Origin: Hydrogenophilales bacterium
GTDB taxonomy: Bacteria > Pseudomonadota > Gammaproteobacteria > Burkholderiales > Thiobacillaceae
Assembly: GCA_024636675.1 (NCBI GenBank)
Contig: JAGXGM010000088.1
Location: forward strand, 1 to 64,000
Reading direction: 5' to 3'
Length of the DNA: 64,000 nt
Within the stretch, counting starts at the first letter, position 1, and every line of letters starts with the position of its first letter. The notes beneath the pieces are model-generated. The model searched no databases, was not told the origin of the DNA, and worked only from the letters and a program-made list of their open reading frames with translations. This document shows positions 53,454-62,496 of this stretch, piece after piece. A program made the translations under genes and the position numbers.

Positions 53454-54437
53454 TCAGCGTGCCGGGCAGGCCGGAAGGGCAAGGCAGGCTTCAGCGCTTG
53501 CCGGCAGGCCCTCCATCTCCTTCAGGGTATGCGCGAACGCGGAGTTGTCAGGCGCGATACGCGTGGCGCAGCGTGCAGCTTCCCGCGCGGCTCGGACGCA
53601 TTGGGAAGCCACCAGGGCGTAAGCCAGGTTGTTCCAGGCGACCGACGCATCCGCCTGGAGCTGCAGAACATGTCGAAATGCCGCTTCGGCGGGCACGGCG
53701 TGACCCAAGGCATACTCGGTGTTGCCCAGACCCAGCCAGGCCAGCGGGTTGTCCGGCCATCTTGCGGTTGAAGCCTGGTAGGCCTCCCGGGCGTTCTGAT
53801 GCTGCCCCAGACTTTCCAACGCGCTTGCCGCTTGCAGATAGGTGATTGGATCCGTCTGCGCCGGGAAAGCACCCGGGGCCATCACGACAATACCCCACCG
53901 CTTGGACCGGTTCCAGGTGTTCATGAACACGCCGAAGGGCGTGATGCGTCGCGCCTCGGTTCCGGAACGCAGAATGATTTCCTGCCGCTCAAGATCGTAG
54001 CCGACCGCCACTGCATAGTGCCAGCGGGGCATCCAGTTCAGTCCCAGGTTCTGCAAAACCAGCACTGGGTGACCCGCTGCAATTTCGGCCAACAGGGCAT
54101 TGAACGCGGGTTCGACCGGTAGCGCCAGCAATGCCTGCCGACGCACGGCCGCGATGATTTCGGCTTGCAGGCTACCTTCGCGGGCGGGCAGGTAAACCTG
54201 AGGAACGAGTTCGTCAGGCGTGATTGTCACCCCACGCGTATTGAGCACGGTGGCCAAGGCCGCCGGCCCGCACTGGTAGCGCACCTGGGGAAAGAATGGC
54301 GTGTCGGCCAGTTCCACTCTCGTGGGAAGGCCTGCAGTATCCGCTTCCAGGAGCGGCATGCGATGGGCGCAGCCTGCGAGCACAGTGACGCAAAACCAAA
54401 CGCCCGCCAACAGGCGGGCGTATTGGAGGCTATTCAT
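53454..54437 (-). CDS. PA2778-type lipoprotein with C39-like peptidase fold and TPRs
   Basis: 327 aa from ATG 54437. Lipoprotein signal (VTVLAGCAH). The cysteine-peptidase-like part (about residues 45-170) has FFPQVRYQCGPAALATVL (catalytic Cys with Gly-Pro-Ala) and RWHYAVAVGYD (His), followed by TPR-like helices (about 195-310, AWLGLGNTEYALGHAVPAEAAFRHVL). This matches the PA2778 family of cysteine peptidases. The PA2779-type partner gene lies 10 bases upstream on the same strand, as in other proteobacteria. The substrate is unknown. A perfect 9-bp hairpin (54400-54421) lies inside the signal-peptide codons. Confidence 0.83.
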   Translation of the reverse strand: MNSLQYARLLAGVWFCVTVLAGCAHRMPLLEADTAGLPTRVELADTPFFPQVRYQCGPAALATVLNTRGVTITPDELVPQVYLPAREGSLQAEIIAAVRRQALLALPVEPAFNALLAEIAAGHPVLVLQNLGLNWMPRWHYAVAVGYDLERQEIILRSGTEARRITPFGVFMNTWNRSKRWGIVVMAPGAFPAQTDPITYLQAASALESLGQHQNAREAYQASTARWPDNPLAWLGLGNTEYALGHAVPAEAAFRHVLQLQADASVAWNNLAYALVASQCVRAAREAARCATRIAPDNSAFAHTLKEMEGLPASAEACLALPACPAR

Positions 54438-54447
54438 CGACACCGGC

Positions 54448-54843
54448 TCACTGGATGGGCCGCACGAAGGCGAAGATGTCGGTGAAGCCCAAGGCATCAG
54501 TAACGATGAAGACCACGAGAATGAAGAGAAGAATCCCCACGGCGTTGCCGCCGGCAGGCAACTGAGCGATCTGCTGGTTGATCCGGGCGACTTCTGCATC
54601 AGTCAACGCTGCTACCCGCTCTTGGGCATGTTGAACATCCACACCCATAGTTGATAGCTGGCGTTGCAAGTCTTCCCGTTCCAGCAGACTCACAAGCTCA
54701 TTACGATCGAGCCTGCCCTGTTCAGCGGCAAGCGCTTGGGCTGTGCCGACCATTGCGGCCTGAGCCGGCGCAACCTGCGCGCCCACAAGCGCGGCGGTCA
54801 GGAGCAGAGAGCCGAATTTTTTCAGTAAGTGATGAAAACGCAT
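54448..54843 (-). CDS. PA2779-family membrane protein
   Basis: 131 aa from ATG 54843, preceded by an AGGAGG site. Signal-like N terminus (LLLTAALVGAQVAPAQA), a helical soluble part with LDRNELVSLLEREDLQRQLSTMGVDVQHAQERVAALTDAEVARINQQIAQLP, and one C-terminal helix (GILLFILVVFIVTDALGFTDIF). PA2779-family proteins occur with the PA2778-type peptidase; it may be the substrate or the anchor of that peptidase. Nothing is established. Confidence 0.82.
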   Translation of the reverse strand: MRFHHLLKKFGSLLLTAALVGAQVAPAQAAMVGTAQALAAEQGRLDRNELVSLLEREDLQRQLSTMGVDVQHAQERVAALTDAEVARINQQIAQLPAGGNAVGILLFILVVFIVTDALGFTDIFAFVRPIQ

Positions 54844-55522
54844 GGGTGGAACCTCCTAGGAAAGTTGATTTCAGGTTTGCGCAAAACCCCGTATGCAGAG
54901 TGAGACGCACTTTCAACCTAGCACAGCCTGGCGCATCCATCAGGTTGCATGGAACAGGAATATCCAATCTGGGGGACCATGGCCGGAATAAGTCGGATTT
55001 CGCTCGTTTAGAATCAGTCCGTACGGGGTCTGTTCTTGAGCGGATGTGCGGGCAGAGCATTGTCAAATGCCGAGGACTACGAATAGGCCCGCCCGCTTCC
55101 AGTCCGCGAGCGCAACGGACGCATCTGCGAGCGTTGAAACCGGCTGGCATGGGCGTAACCCGTGGGGGCCAGGTTGACTGCTGCTGCATGGGCGGGATAG
55201 ACTTTAAAACCAGTGCCGCGCTTGTCGCGCCCTCGGCCAACGCTGCATATTCATCAATACCGGCGCCACAAAGCAGTCTTTTGACGACTACGTCGGGCTG
55301 CTGCTGCAAGGCGCAGCGCGCGCTCACCGCCTTGTTTTTTCGCGCTGATATCCGGCTCCGCCGCGATCCCTCGCCGAAAATCCGGCCCACCTCATGCCGC
55401 TGCCGCACGCCTCGACGGCAGTGCTCGGGATCATGGCTCGCCCGGGGCGTGCAACGGCACCTGCCCATTCGCTGTCGGCATCCACGTCGGCAAGTTTCCA
55501 TTCGACAGGAGAACTACATCCC
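54844..55522. other. 679-base intergenic region, divergent promoters, no gene recognised
   Basis: Lies between the PA2779 gene (minus strand) and ggpPS (plus strand), so it holds both promoters. Long open frames cross it on both strands, but they lack ribosome sites, family signatures or a sensible start; the frame continuing into ggpPS is only an upstream extension. A minus-strand frame gives a mixed, protein-like composition but no family I can name. Confidence 0.5.
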
Positions 55523-57835
55523 ATGCTGCTTGCAACCGATCTGGACGGCACCTTTCTCGCCGGCGACCCCGAAACCCGTCTGCGCCTTTACCAGCTGATC
55601 GCTGACAATCCCGAGATCAAGCTTGCCTTCGTCACGGGGCGTGGGCTCGAGAACGTGATCCCGCTGCTCTCCGACCCGACCATCCCGGTGCCCGACTACA
55701 TCATCTGCGATGTCGGCGCAACGGTCGTCGAAGGTGTCACGCGGCAGCCGGTGCAACCACTGCAGGCGGCGATCGACGCCCTCTGGCCGGGCGAGCGGAC
55801 CGTCGTCGACGCTATGGCGCTGTTCGAGCAACTGGAGCGCCAGGATGTGCCCCAGCAACGGCGCTGTTCATATTTCTGCAGCACCGCCGACGTGCGTCAT
55901 TCGCTCGCCGGCATCGAAGAGGTCGCGGCCGGACTCGGCTGCGAGGTGCTCTATTCGGCCGATCTTTACCTCGACATCCTGCCGCGCGGCGTCAACAAGG
56001 GCAGCACGCTCAAGGCACTGGTCGAGCATCTGGGCATGCATCCTGACGAAGTGGTGGTCGCCGGCGACACGCTCAACGATCTGGCGATGTTCGAGCATGG
56101 CTTCATCGGGGTATGTGTCGGCGAATCCGAACCCGCCCTGCTCGAGGCCACCGCCAAGCGCGCCCGCGCCAAGCGTGCCCGCGTGCTGCATTCGCCCCAT
56201 ACCGGCTGCGGCGGCATCCTCAATGCGCTCGAGCATTTCAATTTCCTCGACCTCAAGGGCGTCGACGCCGAGCCCCGCGTGACGGAAGCCCCGGGCAAGT
56301 CCGATCTGGTGATGGTCTATCACCGCCTGCCCTACGAGGAGAGCGTCGAGGACGGCCAGCTCGTGCGCCGCCGCCCCGCCTCGCCGAACGGCATCATCCC
56401 GACCCTGCTCAGCTTTTTCGGCGATGGCAAGAAGGGCTCCTGGATTGCGTGGGCGATTCAGGACCCGAAAAAGGCTGCGAGCTTCGTGACCCACACCGAA
56501 GTCGACACCCAGAAATACCCCAGGCTGGTGGCCGCCCGCGTGCCGCTCACCAAGAACGACGTCGACATCTTCTACAAGCGGTTTTCCAAGGAGGCCTTCT
56601 GGCCCACCCTGCATACCTTCTGGGAGCGTGCCCGTTTCCGCGAGGAGGACTGGCTGGTGTTCCTCAAGGTGAACCGCCTCTTCGCCGAGCGCACCGCAGC
56701 GGAGGCCGCCGAGGGCGCGGTGGTGTGGCTGCACGACTACAACCTGTGGATGGTGCCGGCCTACCTGCGCGAGCTGCGTCCCGACGTGAAGATCGCCTTC
56801 TTCCATCACACTTACTTCCCTTCGGCCGACGTCTTCAATGTGTTGCCGTGGCGCCGCGACATCGTCGGCAGCCTCCTGCAGTGTGACTACATCGGCTTCC
56901 ACATCCCGCGTCAGGTCGAGAACTTCGTCGACGTCGCGCGCGGCGTCGCGCCGCTCAAGGTGCTCGAAACCCGCGCCTGCGCGCCGCGCTACCTTACCTA
57001 CGGCTGCGCCGTCGGGCTGGACGAGGTGACAACCGCGATCGAGGTGCATGGCCGACGCATCGGTCTGGGGGCGCACCCGGTCGGACTCGACGTCAGCCGC
57101 GTGCGCCTGATCCTCGACGACCCGAAGACGGCCAAGCGAATAACCGCGCTGCGCAACCAGTTCACCGGCACCCGGGTCATCCTGTCGGTCGAGCGGCTCG
57201 ACTACACCAAGGGCACGCTCGAGAAGCTGGTGGCCTTCGAGAAGCTGCTCGAGACCCATCCGGAACTGCATGGCACGATCTCGCTGATCAACGTGTGCGT
57301 GCCGGCCGCGAAGGAAATGACGATCTACCGCACCCTGCAGAACCAGATCGAACAGGCGGTCGGTCGCATCAACGGGCGTTTCTCCAGCGTCGGCTGGACC
57401 CCGCTGCAGTTTTTCTTCCGGGCCATTCCGTTCGAGGAACTGGTCGCCTATTACGCGGTGGCCGACGTGATGTGGATTACCCCGCTACGCGACGGGCTCA
57501 ACCTGGTCGCGAAGGAATTCGTCGCGGTCCAGGGCTCGACTAACGGTTCGGGGGTGCTGGTGCTTTCGGAATTCGCCGGGGCCGCTGCCGAACTGCATGG
57601 CGCGGTGCTCACCAACCCGCACGATCCGCACGACCTGGTCGAGAAGTGCGTCTACGCGCTGGAGATGAGCCCGGTCGAAGCCGAGGCTCGCCTGCGTGGG
57701 CTGTTCGATGTCGTCCAGCACAACGATGTCCATCGCTGGGGCCAGGATTTCCTCGACTCGGTCGAGGAAAGTTGCACCGCGCGAACTGCAACGCCCGGCG
57801 AAACAGCGCAGCCCTCACTCGCCCAGGCACGGTGA
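55523..57835 (+). CDS. Bifunctional glucosylglycerol-phosphate phosphatase/synthase
   Basis: 770 aa from ATG 55523 with AGGAGA upstream. Residues about 1-265 are a HAD-type phosphatase (LLATDLDGTFLAG with both catalytic Asp, VAGDTLNDLAMF). Residues about 275-750 are a GT20 glycosyltransferase with VVWLHDYNLWMVPAYLREL, AFFHHTYFPSADVFNVLPWR, VERLDYTKG and RDGLNLVAKEF. The pattern fits the fused GgpPS enzymes of Stenotrophomonas and Azotobacter, which make the osmolyte glucosylglycerol from ADP-glucose and glycerol-3-phosphate. A trehalose-phosphate synthase is the alternative, but the fused N-terminal phosphatase order favours GgpPS. Probably salt-induced. Confidence 0.82.
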   Translation: MLLATDLDGTFLAGDPETRLRLYQLIADNPEIKLAFVTGRGLENVIPLLSDPTIPVPDYIICDVGATVVEGVTRQPVQPLQAAIDALWPGERTVVDAMALFEQLERQDVPQQRRCSYFCSTADVRHSLAGIEEVAAGLGCEVLYSADLYLDILPRGVNKGSTLKALVEHLGMHPDEVVVAGDTLNDLAMFEHGFIGVCVGESEPALLEATAKRARAKRARVLHSPHTGCGGILNALEHFNFLDLKGVDAEPRVTEAPGKSDLVMVYHRLPYEESVEDGQLVRRRPASPNGIIPTLLSFFGDGKKGSWIAWAIQDPKKAASFVTHTEVDTQKYPRLVAARVPLTKNDVDIFYKRFSKEAFWPTLHTFWERARFREEDWLVFLKVNRLFAERTAAEAAEGAVVWLHDYNLWMVPAYLRELRPDVKIAFFHHTYFPSADVFNVLPWRRDIVGSLLQCDYIGFHIPRQVENFVDVARGVAPLKVLETRACAPRYLTYGCAVGLDEVTTAIEVHGRRIGLGAHPVGLDVSRVRLILDDPKTAKRITALRNQFTGTRVILSVERLDYTKGTLEKLVAFEKLLETHPELHGTISLINVCVPAAKEMTIYRTLQNQIEQAVGRINGRFSSVGWTPLQFFFRAIPFEELVAYYAVADVMWITPLRDGLNLVAKEFVAVQGSTNGSGVLVLSEFAGAAAELHGAVLTNPHDPHDLVEKCVYALEMSPVEAEARLRGLFDVVQHNDVHRWGQDFLDSVEESCTARTATPGETAQPSLAQAR

Positions 57836-57941
57836 CTGCACTGCGTCTGCCGCCGGATGGCGGGCGATCCGGCGAGCGAAGTTTCAAGAACAAACCGGCG
57901 GCCTGTAACAACATGGCGCGAACCGTCTTATCATCGGGCCG

Positions 57942-58379
57942 ATGATCAATCTTCAGGCTTCACACGACCGCGGCTGGATGTTCGTTTTCATCGCCTGGAT
58001 GGTTGCCAGCGTGTCGACGCTGGGCGCCCTGTTCCTCGGCGAGGTCATGGGATATACGCCCTGCGTGCTGTGCTGGTACCAGCGGATCTTCATGTTTCCG
58101 CTAGTGCTGATTCTGGCCGTGGGCCTGTTTCCGTTCGACCGCAAGGTCGTGCGCTACGCGTTGCCGCTGGCGCTGGCCGGCTGGCTGCTCGCGATGTTCC
58201 ATTGGGCCGTGGCCAGCGGCCTCATTCCGGAGCGCGCCACGCCATGCAGCCAGGGAGTGCCGTGCTCGGTTGAACTGATCAGCTGGTTCGGCTTCCTGAC
58301 CTTGCCGTTGCTTTCCATCCTGGCATTTTCCGTCATCATCGCGTTGCTGGTTCTGACGCACTTCAAGGCACCCAAATGA
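57942..58379 (+). CDS. DsbB/BdbC-like thiol-disulfide oxidoreductase
   Basis: 145 aa, four membrane helices. Quinone-side cysteine pair C41-C44 (TPCVLCWYQRIFMFPL) and periplasmic pair C102/C108 (ATPCSQGVPCSV), the BdbC/DsbB arrangement. It re-oxidises a DsbA-like partner and passes electrons to quinone. The next gene (DsbA-like) overlaps its stop by 4 bases, so the two form an electron pair. Confidence 0.92.
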   Translation: MINLQASHDRGWMFVFIAWMVASVSTLGALFLGEVMGYTPCVLCWYQRIFMFPLVLILAVGLFPFDRKVVRYALPLALAGWLLAMFHWAVASGLIPERATPCSQGVPCSVELISWFGFLTLPLLSILAFSVIIALLVLTHFKAPK

Positions 58380-59026
58380 AAAAAATGCTGTTTATCTCTG
58401 CCGCCGTGATCCTGCTGCTGGCTTTTGTAGGCGCGGCCATTTTCTATGGCACGCAAAAAACCGAACAGGCCGGGCAGCTCGCCTATTCAAACAAATCCGC
58501 ACTGGTGCGCGAACACTCGCCCGTGCTCGGGAATGCCGACGCCCGGGTGGAGATTGTCGAGTTCATCGACCCGGCATGCGAGACCTGCCGGCACTTCTAT
58601 CCCTTGGTCAAGGACATGCTGGCCGCCCATCCGGACCGGATTCGCCTGGTGCTGCGCTACGCCCCGTTCCACCCGAATTCGGACTACGTGGTGGCGCTGG
58701 TCGAGGCGGCAGCGAAACAGGGCAAGTACTGGCAAACCCTGGAGGCCCTGCTGGCAGCCCAGGACGACTGGGTAGTGAATCACGCCGTGCAGCCGGAACG
58801 GGTCTGGCGACATGTCGAAGGGCTCGGCCTGGACCTGGCGAAACTACGCAGCGATATGGACGCGCCGGAAATTGCCAGCCTGATTGCCCAGGACATGGCG
58901 GATGTGAATACCCTGAACATCAACAAGACGCCGGAGTTTTTTGTCAACGGCAAGCCGCTGCCCAGCTTCGGCTACGAGCCTCTGAAGAAGCTGGTAGACG
59001 AGGCGTTGGCTAGCGAATATCGTTAA
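58376..59026 (+). CDS. DsbA-family thiol oxidoreductase (BdbD-like)
   Basis: 216 aa: N-terminal signal/anchor (residues 1-25), a thioredoxin fold with active site CETC (C68-C71, IDPACETCRHFYP), inserted helical domain and cis-Pro loop in NKTPEFFVNGKPL. The membrane anchor resembles BdbD. It oxidises cysteines of exported proteins, re-oxidised by the membrane partner encoded just upstream. Confidence 0.92.
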   Translation: MKKMLFISAAVILLLAFVGAAIFYGTQKTEQAGQLAYSNKSALVREHSPVLGNADARVEIVEFIDPACETCRHFYPLVKDMLAAHPDRIRLVLRYAPFHPNSDYVVALVEAAAKQGKYWQTLEALLAAQDDWVVNHAVQPERVWRHVEGLGLDLAKLRSDMDAPEIASLIAQDMADVNTLNINKTPEFFVNGKPLPSFGYEPLKKLVDEALASEYR

Positions 59027-59047
59027 CCGGAATTCATCAACCGATAC

Positions 59048-59117
59048 GGCGGCACAGGCGGCCCGCCCTGGGCAGGGTGCTGAGACCGCTTCAGCCCAAG
59101 CGGTCAATCGTGCCGCC
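59048..59117 (+). repeat. Nested inverted repeats after the dsb pair
   Basis: Outer arms GGCGGCAC (59048-59055) and GTGCCGCC (59110-59117), inner stem GACCGCTT (59084-59091) with AAGCGGTC (59098-59105) around a 6-base loop. Lies 22 bases after the DsbA-like stop, so it may end that transcript; no T-run. Confidence 0.5.
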
Positions 59118-59263
59118 AAGCGCCCTTCCCGGCGCCAGTTCTCCGCGTGACCTCAGACCGCGATAGTCACAGACCGGCCTGGGGAAGGCATAGCCCCGCG
59201 CCTTGACCCGGATGCGTTCGCGAACGGACGCGATGGCTCAAGAGGATACGCCCTTGATCAACG

Positions 59264-59740
59264 CTACGAACGCCTCGCCGCTGTTCCGGCAATTCGCCCG
59301 ATCATCGCGACAAATCCCGGGTCTTCCCCCACCAGCAAAGGCGGCAGCGCGCTGCGAAAATCTTCGCGCTGGCACCACTCGGTCATGTAGTCCTCCCACG
59401 ACTGCCACAGCCGGGCCTGCTGCCGGCTCATGTCGTCTTCGTACACCAGCACGTAGGCACGCTCGAACAAGCTGACCAGAATGGCGAACAGCGCTTGCTT
59501 GCGTTCCAGCTGGTCTTCGTTGAGCGTGCCCTTCACCACGGGCGACAGCAAATGCAGGTCGGCGTTATCGATCACCAGCCGCATGAAATCGGCGTATTCG
59601 TCGGCCAGCCGCAGAAAGATTTCCTCCTCGTCGCTCTGGCGCTCGCGCTGGCGGTCATAGACATACACGCCGATGGCGAGCGGCAATCCGACGATGGTGA
59701 CGATGTAACTGGCCGCTTCCAGCCATTCGAGTCCGCTCAT
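59264..59740 (-). CDS. Small membrane protein with N-terminal helix, unknown (DUF4760-like)
   Basis: 158 aa from ATG 59740. One hydrophobic helix (residues about 10-28) followed by DRQRERQSDEEEIFLRLADEYADFMRLV and a soluble helical part with VSLFERAYVLVYEDD. Resembles the DUF4760-type proteins of unknown function. Its start codon abuts the trmL stop, so it is coupled to trmL on the minus strand. Confidence 0.6.
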   Translation of the reverse strand: MSGLEWLEAASYIVTIVGLPLAIGVYVYDRQRERQSDEEEIFLRLADEYADFMRLVIDNADLHLLSPVVKGTLNEDQLERKQALFAILVSLFERAYVLVYEDDMSRQQARLWQSWEDYMTEWCQREDFRSALPPLLVGEDPGFVAMIGRIAGTAARRS

Positions 59741-60205
59741 TCACGCCCCTCCCGCAAAACCGTTTTGCCGCCAGGCTTCGAACACGACTACGCTGACGGC
59801 ATTGGACAGATTCATGCTGCGCGAGCCGGGCAGCATCGGCAGGCGCAGGCGATGATCCGCGTCGAACTGGGCCAGAAGTTCTGTGGGCAGGCCACGCGAC
59901 TCGGGCCCGAACAGCAGCACGTCGTCGGACTGAAATGCGATGTCGGTATAGCGCGTGCTGCCCTTGGTGGTGAGCGCAAACCAGTTCCGGCCGGGCAACG
60001 CCGCACGCACCGACGCCCAGTCCTTGTGCACGGCCACGCAGGCCATGTCATGGTAATCCAGCCCGGCGCGCGCCACCTGCTTGTCGGAAAGGTCGAACCC
60101 CAGCGGCTCGACCAGATGCAAACGGCAGCCGGTATTGGCCGCCAGGCGGATGAGGTTGCCGGTATTGGGTGGAATCTCGGGCTGATATAAAACGATGTCA
60201 AACAT
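59741..60205 (-). CDS. trmL: tRNA (cytidine(34)-2'-O)-methyltransferase TrmL
   Basis: 154 aa from ATG 60205. SPOUT-fold methyltransferase with NTGNLIRLAANTG, VEPLGFDLSDKQVARAGLDYHD, LLFGPESRGLP (SAM knot) and the C-terminal LPMLPGSRSMNLSNAVSVVVFEAWRQ. It 2'-O-methylates the wobble base of tRNA-Leu isoacceptors. Minus strand, divergent from gshA with a 45-base spacer. Confidence 0.92.
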   Translation of the reverse strand: MFDIVLYQPEIPPNTGNLIRLAANTGCRLHLVEPLGFDLSDKQVARAGLDYHDMACVAVHKDWASVRAALPGRNWFALTTKGSTRYTDIAFQSDDVLLFGPESRGLPTELLAQFDADHRLRLPMLPGSRSMNLSNAVSVVVFEAWRQNGFAGGA

Positions 60206-60250
60206 CCGGCTTGGCCTAAAATAAAAACATTCTTGGAATCCGCCTATTCT

Positions 60251-61546
60251 ATGGTCCCTTACCTCACCACCGCACTCACCGGCCCGCTGCTGGAGCTGGA
60301 AAAGCGCCTGCTCGACGCCCAGCCGATGATCGAACACTGGTTTCGCCAGCAATGGAAGGGACAATCGGCGCCGTTCTACACCTCGGTGGACATCCGCAAT
60401 GCGGGCTTCAAGCTGGCGCCGGTCGATACCAACCTGTTTCCCGGTGGTTTCAACAATCTCAATCCGGCTTTCATGTCGCTGTCGATCCACGCGGCGATGG
60501 GCGCGGTGGAAAAAATATGCCCCTACGCGCAGCGCCTGCTCTTGATTCCTGAGAGCCACACCCGCAACACCTTCTACCTGCAGAATGTCGCGGTGCTCGC
60601 GCACATCCTGCGCCAGACCGGGCTGATCGTGCGCATCGGCACGCTGATTCCCGAGATCACCGAGCCGACCACGCTGGAGCTGCCCGCCGGCGGACGCCTC
60701 ACCCTGGAGCCGCTGGTGCGCAACGGGAACCGCGTCGGGCTGGAGGGCTTCGACCCCTGCGCGGTGCTGCTCAACAACGACCTCTCGGCCGGGGTGCCGG
60801 ACATCCTCAAGGGCATCGAGCAGAACATCATGCCGCCGCTGCACGCCGGCTGGGCGACGCGCCGCAAGTCGCGCCACTTTGCCGCGTACCAGCATGTCGC
60901 CGACGAATTCGCCCAGCTGATCGGCATCGACCCCTGGCTGATCGATCCCTACTTCGACCAGTGCGGCAAGATCGACTTCCAGGCGCGCCAGGGCGAGGAC
61001 TGCCTGGCAGAAAAAGTCGGCGAAATGCTGAAAAAAATCCGCCTCAAGTACGACGAATACGGCATCGACCAGCCGCCCTTCGTCATCGTCAAGGCCGACG
61101 CCGGCACCTACGGCATGGGCATCATGACGGTGAAATCGCCGGACGACGTGCGCGAACTCAACCGCAAGCAACGCAACAAGATGGCGGTCGGCAAGGAAGG
61201 CGTCGAGGTCAGCGAGGTGCTGATCCAGGAAGGCGTCTACACGTTCGAGAGCATCAACGGCGCGGTGGCCGAGCCGGTGGTCTACATGCTCGAACACTTC
61301 GTCGTCGGCGGCTTTTACCGCGTGCACACCAGCCGCGGATCGGACGAAAACCTCAACAGCCCCGGCATGCACTTCGTACCGCTGGCGTTCGACGACACCT
61401 GCGTGATGCCCGACCCCAACGCCAACCCCGACGCCAGCCCCAACCGCTTCTATGCCTATGGCGTGATCGCGCGGCTGGCGATGCTGGCGGCCAGCATCGA
61501 ACTCGACGATACGCTCGACGAGATCGAAAACGCGGCTGCGGCATGA
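60251..61546 (+). CDS. gshA: Glutamate--cysteine ligase
   Basis: 431 aa from ATG 60251 (a TTG at 60233 is less likely). It matches the proteobacterial glutamate-cysteine ligase of the TIGR02049 type rather than the GCS2 or E. coli forms: TSVDIRNAGFKLAPVDTN, PESHTRNTFYLQNVAVL and VIVKADAGTYGMGIMTV are characteristic. First step of glutathione synthesis; gshB overlaps as ATGA. Confidence 0.92.
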   Translation: MVPYLTTALTGPLLELEKRLLDAQPMIEHWFRQQWKGQSAPFYTSVDIRNAGFKLAPVDTNLFPGGFNNLNPAFMSLSIHAAMGAVEKICPYAQRLLLIPESHTRNTFYLQNVAVLAHILRQTGLIVRIGTLIPEITEPTTLELPAGGRLTLEPLVRNGNRVGLEGFDPCAVLLNNDLSAGVPDILKGIEQNIMPPLHAGWATRRKSRHFAAYQHVADEFAQLIGIDPWLIDPYFDQCGKIDFQARQGEDCLAEKVGEMLKKIRLKYDEYGIDQPPFVIVKADAGTYGMGIMTVKSPDDVRELNRKQRNKMAVGKEGVEVSEVLIQEGVYTFESINGAVAEPVVYMLEHFVVGGFYRVHTSRGSDENLNSPGMHFVPLAFDDTCVMPDPNANPDASPNRFYAYGVIARLAMLAASIELDDTLDEIENAAAA

Positions 61547-62496
61547 GGCTGCTGTTCGTCGTCGATCCGCTGGCGAGCCTCAAGCCCTACAAGGACAGCT
61601 CGGTGGCGATGATGCGCGCGGCGGTGGCGCGCGATCACGCCGTGTTCGCCACCGAAGCGCGCCGACTGCATGTCGTGGACGGCATCACCCGCGCTGCCTG
61701 TGATGCAGTTCATGTATGTGCAGACGACGACTGGATTCGCATCATCCGCACCGATACCCGCGCCTTGCGCGATTTCGATGCCGTAGTGATGCGCACCGAT
61801 CCGCCGGTGGATACCGACTACCTGCTCGCCACCCACCTGCTTGGCATCGCCGAAGCCAACGGCGCACGCGTCCTGAACCGCCCGGCGTGTCTGCGCGAAT
61901 TCAACGAGAAGCTGGCGATCCTCAGCTTTCCACAATTCGTCACGCCCACTCTGGTTGCTGCCGACGCGGCGGAGATTGTAAATTTCCTCGCCAACCATGG
62001 CGACATCATCGTCAAGCCGCTCACCGAAATGGGCGGCAGCGGCATCTTCCGCCTTCAGCTTGCCGACCCCAACCGCAACGCCATCCTGGAAACGCTGACC
62101 CATCGCGGCCGCCGCCCCATCATGGCGCAGCGCTACCTGCCCGCCATCAGCGAGGGCGACAAGCGCATCCTGCTGATCGACGGCGAGGTGGTGCCGTGGG
62201 CGCTGGCGCGCATTCCGCAGGCCGGCGAGACGCGCGGCAACCTCGCCGCCGGCGGCACCGCCCGCGCCCAGCCGCTGTCGGCGCGCGACCGCGAAATCGC
62301 CGAAGCCATCGCACCGTGGGCGCGAGATCACGGCATCTTCCTCACCGGTCTCGACGTCATCGGCGACTGCCTGACCGAAATCAATGTCACCAGCCCCACC
62401 GGGTTTCAGGAGATCACAACGCAGACCGGGTACGACGTGGCGGCGCAATTCATCGCCGCCGTCGAGCGCGGGGGTTCAACCGCGGTTCGCGCGTGA
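61543..62496 (+). CDS. gshB: Glutathione synthetase
   Basis: 317 aa from ATG 61543. ATP-grasp enzyme with RLLFVVDPLASLKPYKDSSVAMM, MRTDPPVDTDYL, LNRPACLREFNEKLAIL and VKPLTEMGGSGIF (grasp loop), and a late GLDVIGDCLTEINVTSPTGF metal/substrate site. It adds glycine to gamma-glutamylcysteine. The apbE start overlaps its stop as GTGA. Confidence 0.95.
   Translation: MRLLFVVDPLASLKPYKDSSVAMMRAAVARDHAVFATEARRLHVVDGITRAACDAVHVCADDDWIRIIRTDTRALRDFDAVVMRTDPPVDTDYLLATHLLGIAEANGARVLNRPACLREFNEKLAILSFPQFVTPTLVAADAAEIVNFLANHGDIIVKPLTEMGGSGIFRLQLADPNRNAILETLTHRGRRPIMAQRYLPAISEGDKRILLIDGEVVPWALARIPQAGETRGNLAAGGTARAQPLSARDREIAEAIAPWARDHGIFLTGLDVIGDCLTEINVTSPTGFQEITTQTGYDVAAQFIAAVERGGSTAVRA

Noticed and set aside
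55394-55522. Upstream extension of the ggpPS frame
   Set aside because: The first 43 residues have no domain and the ATG 55523 has AGGAGA and starts exactly at the HAD motif LLATDLDGT.
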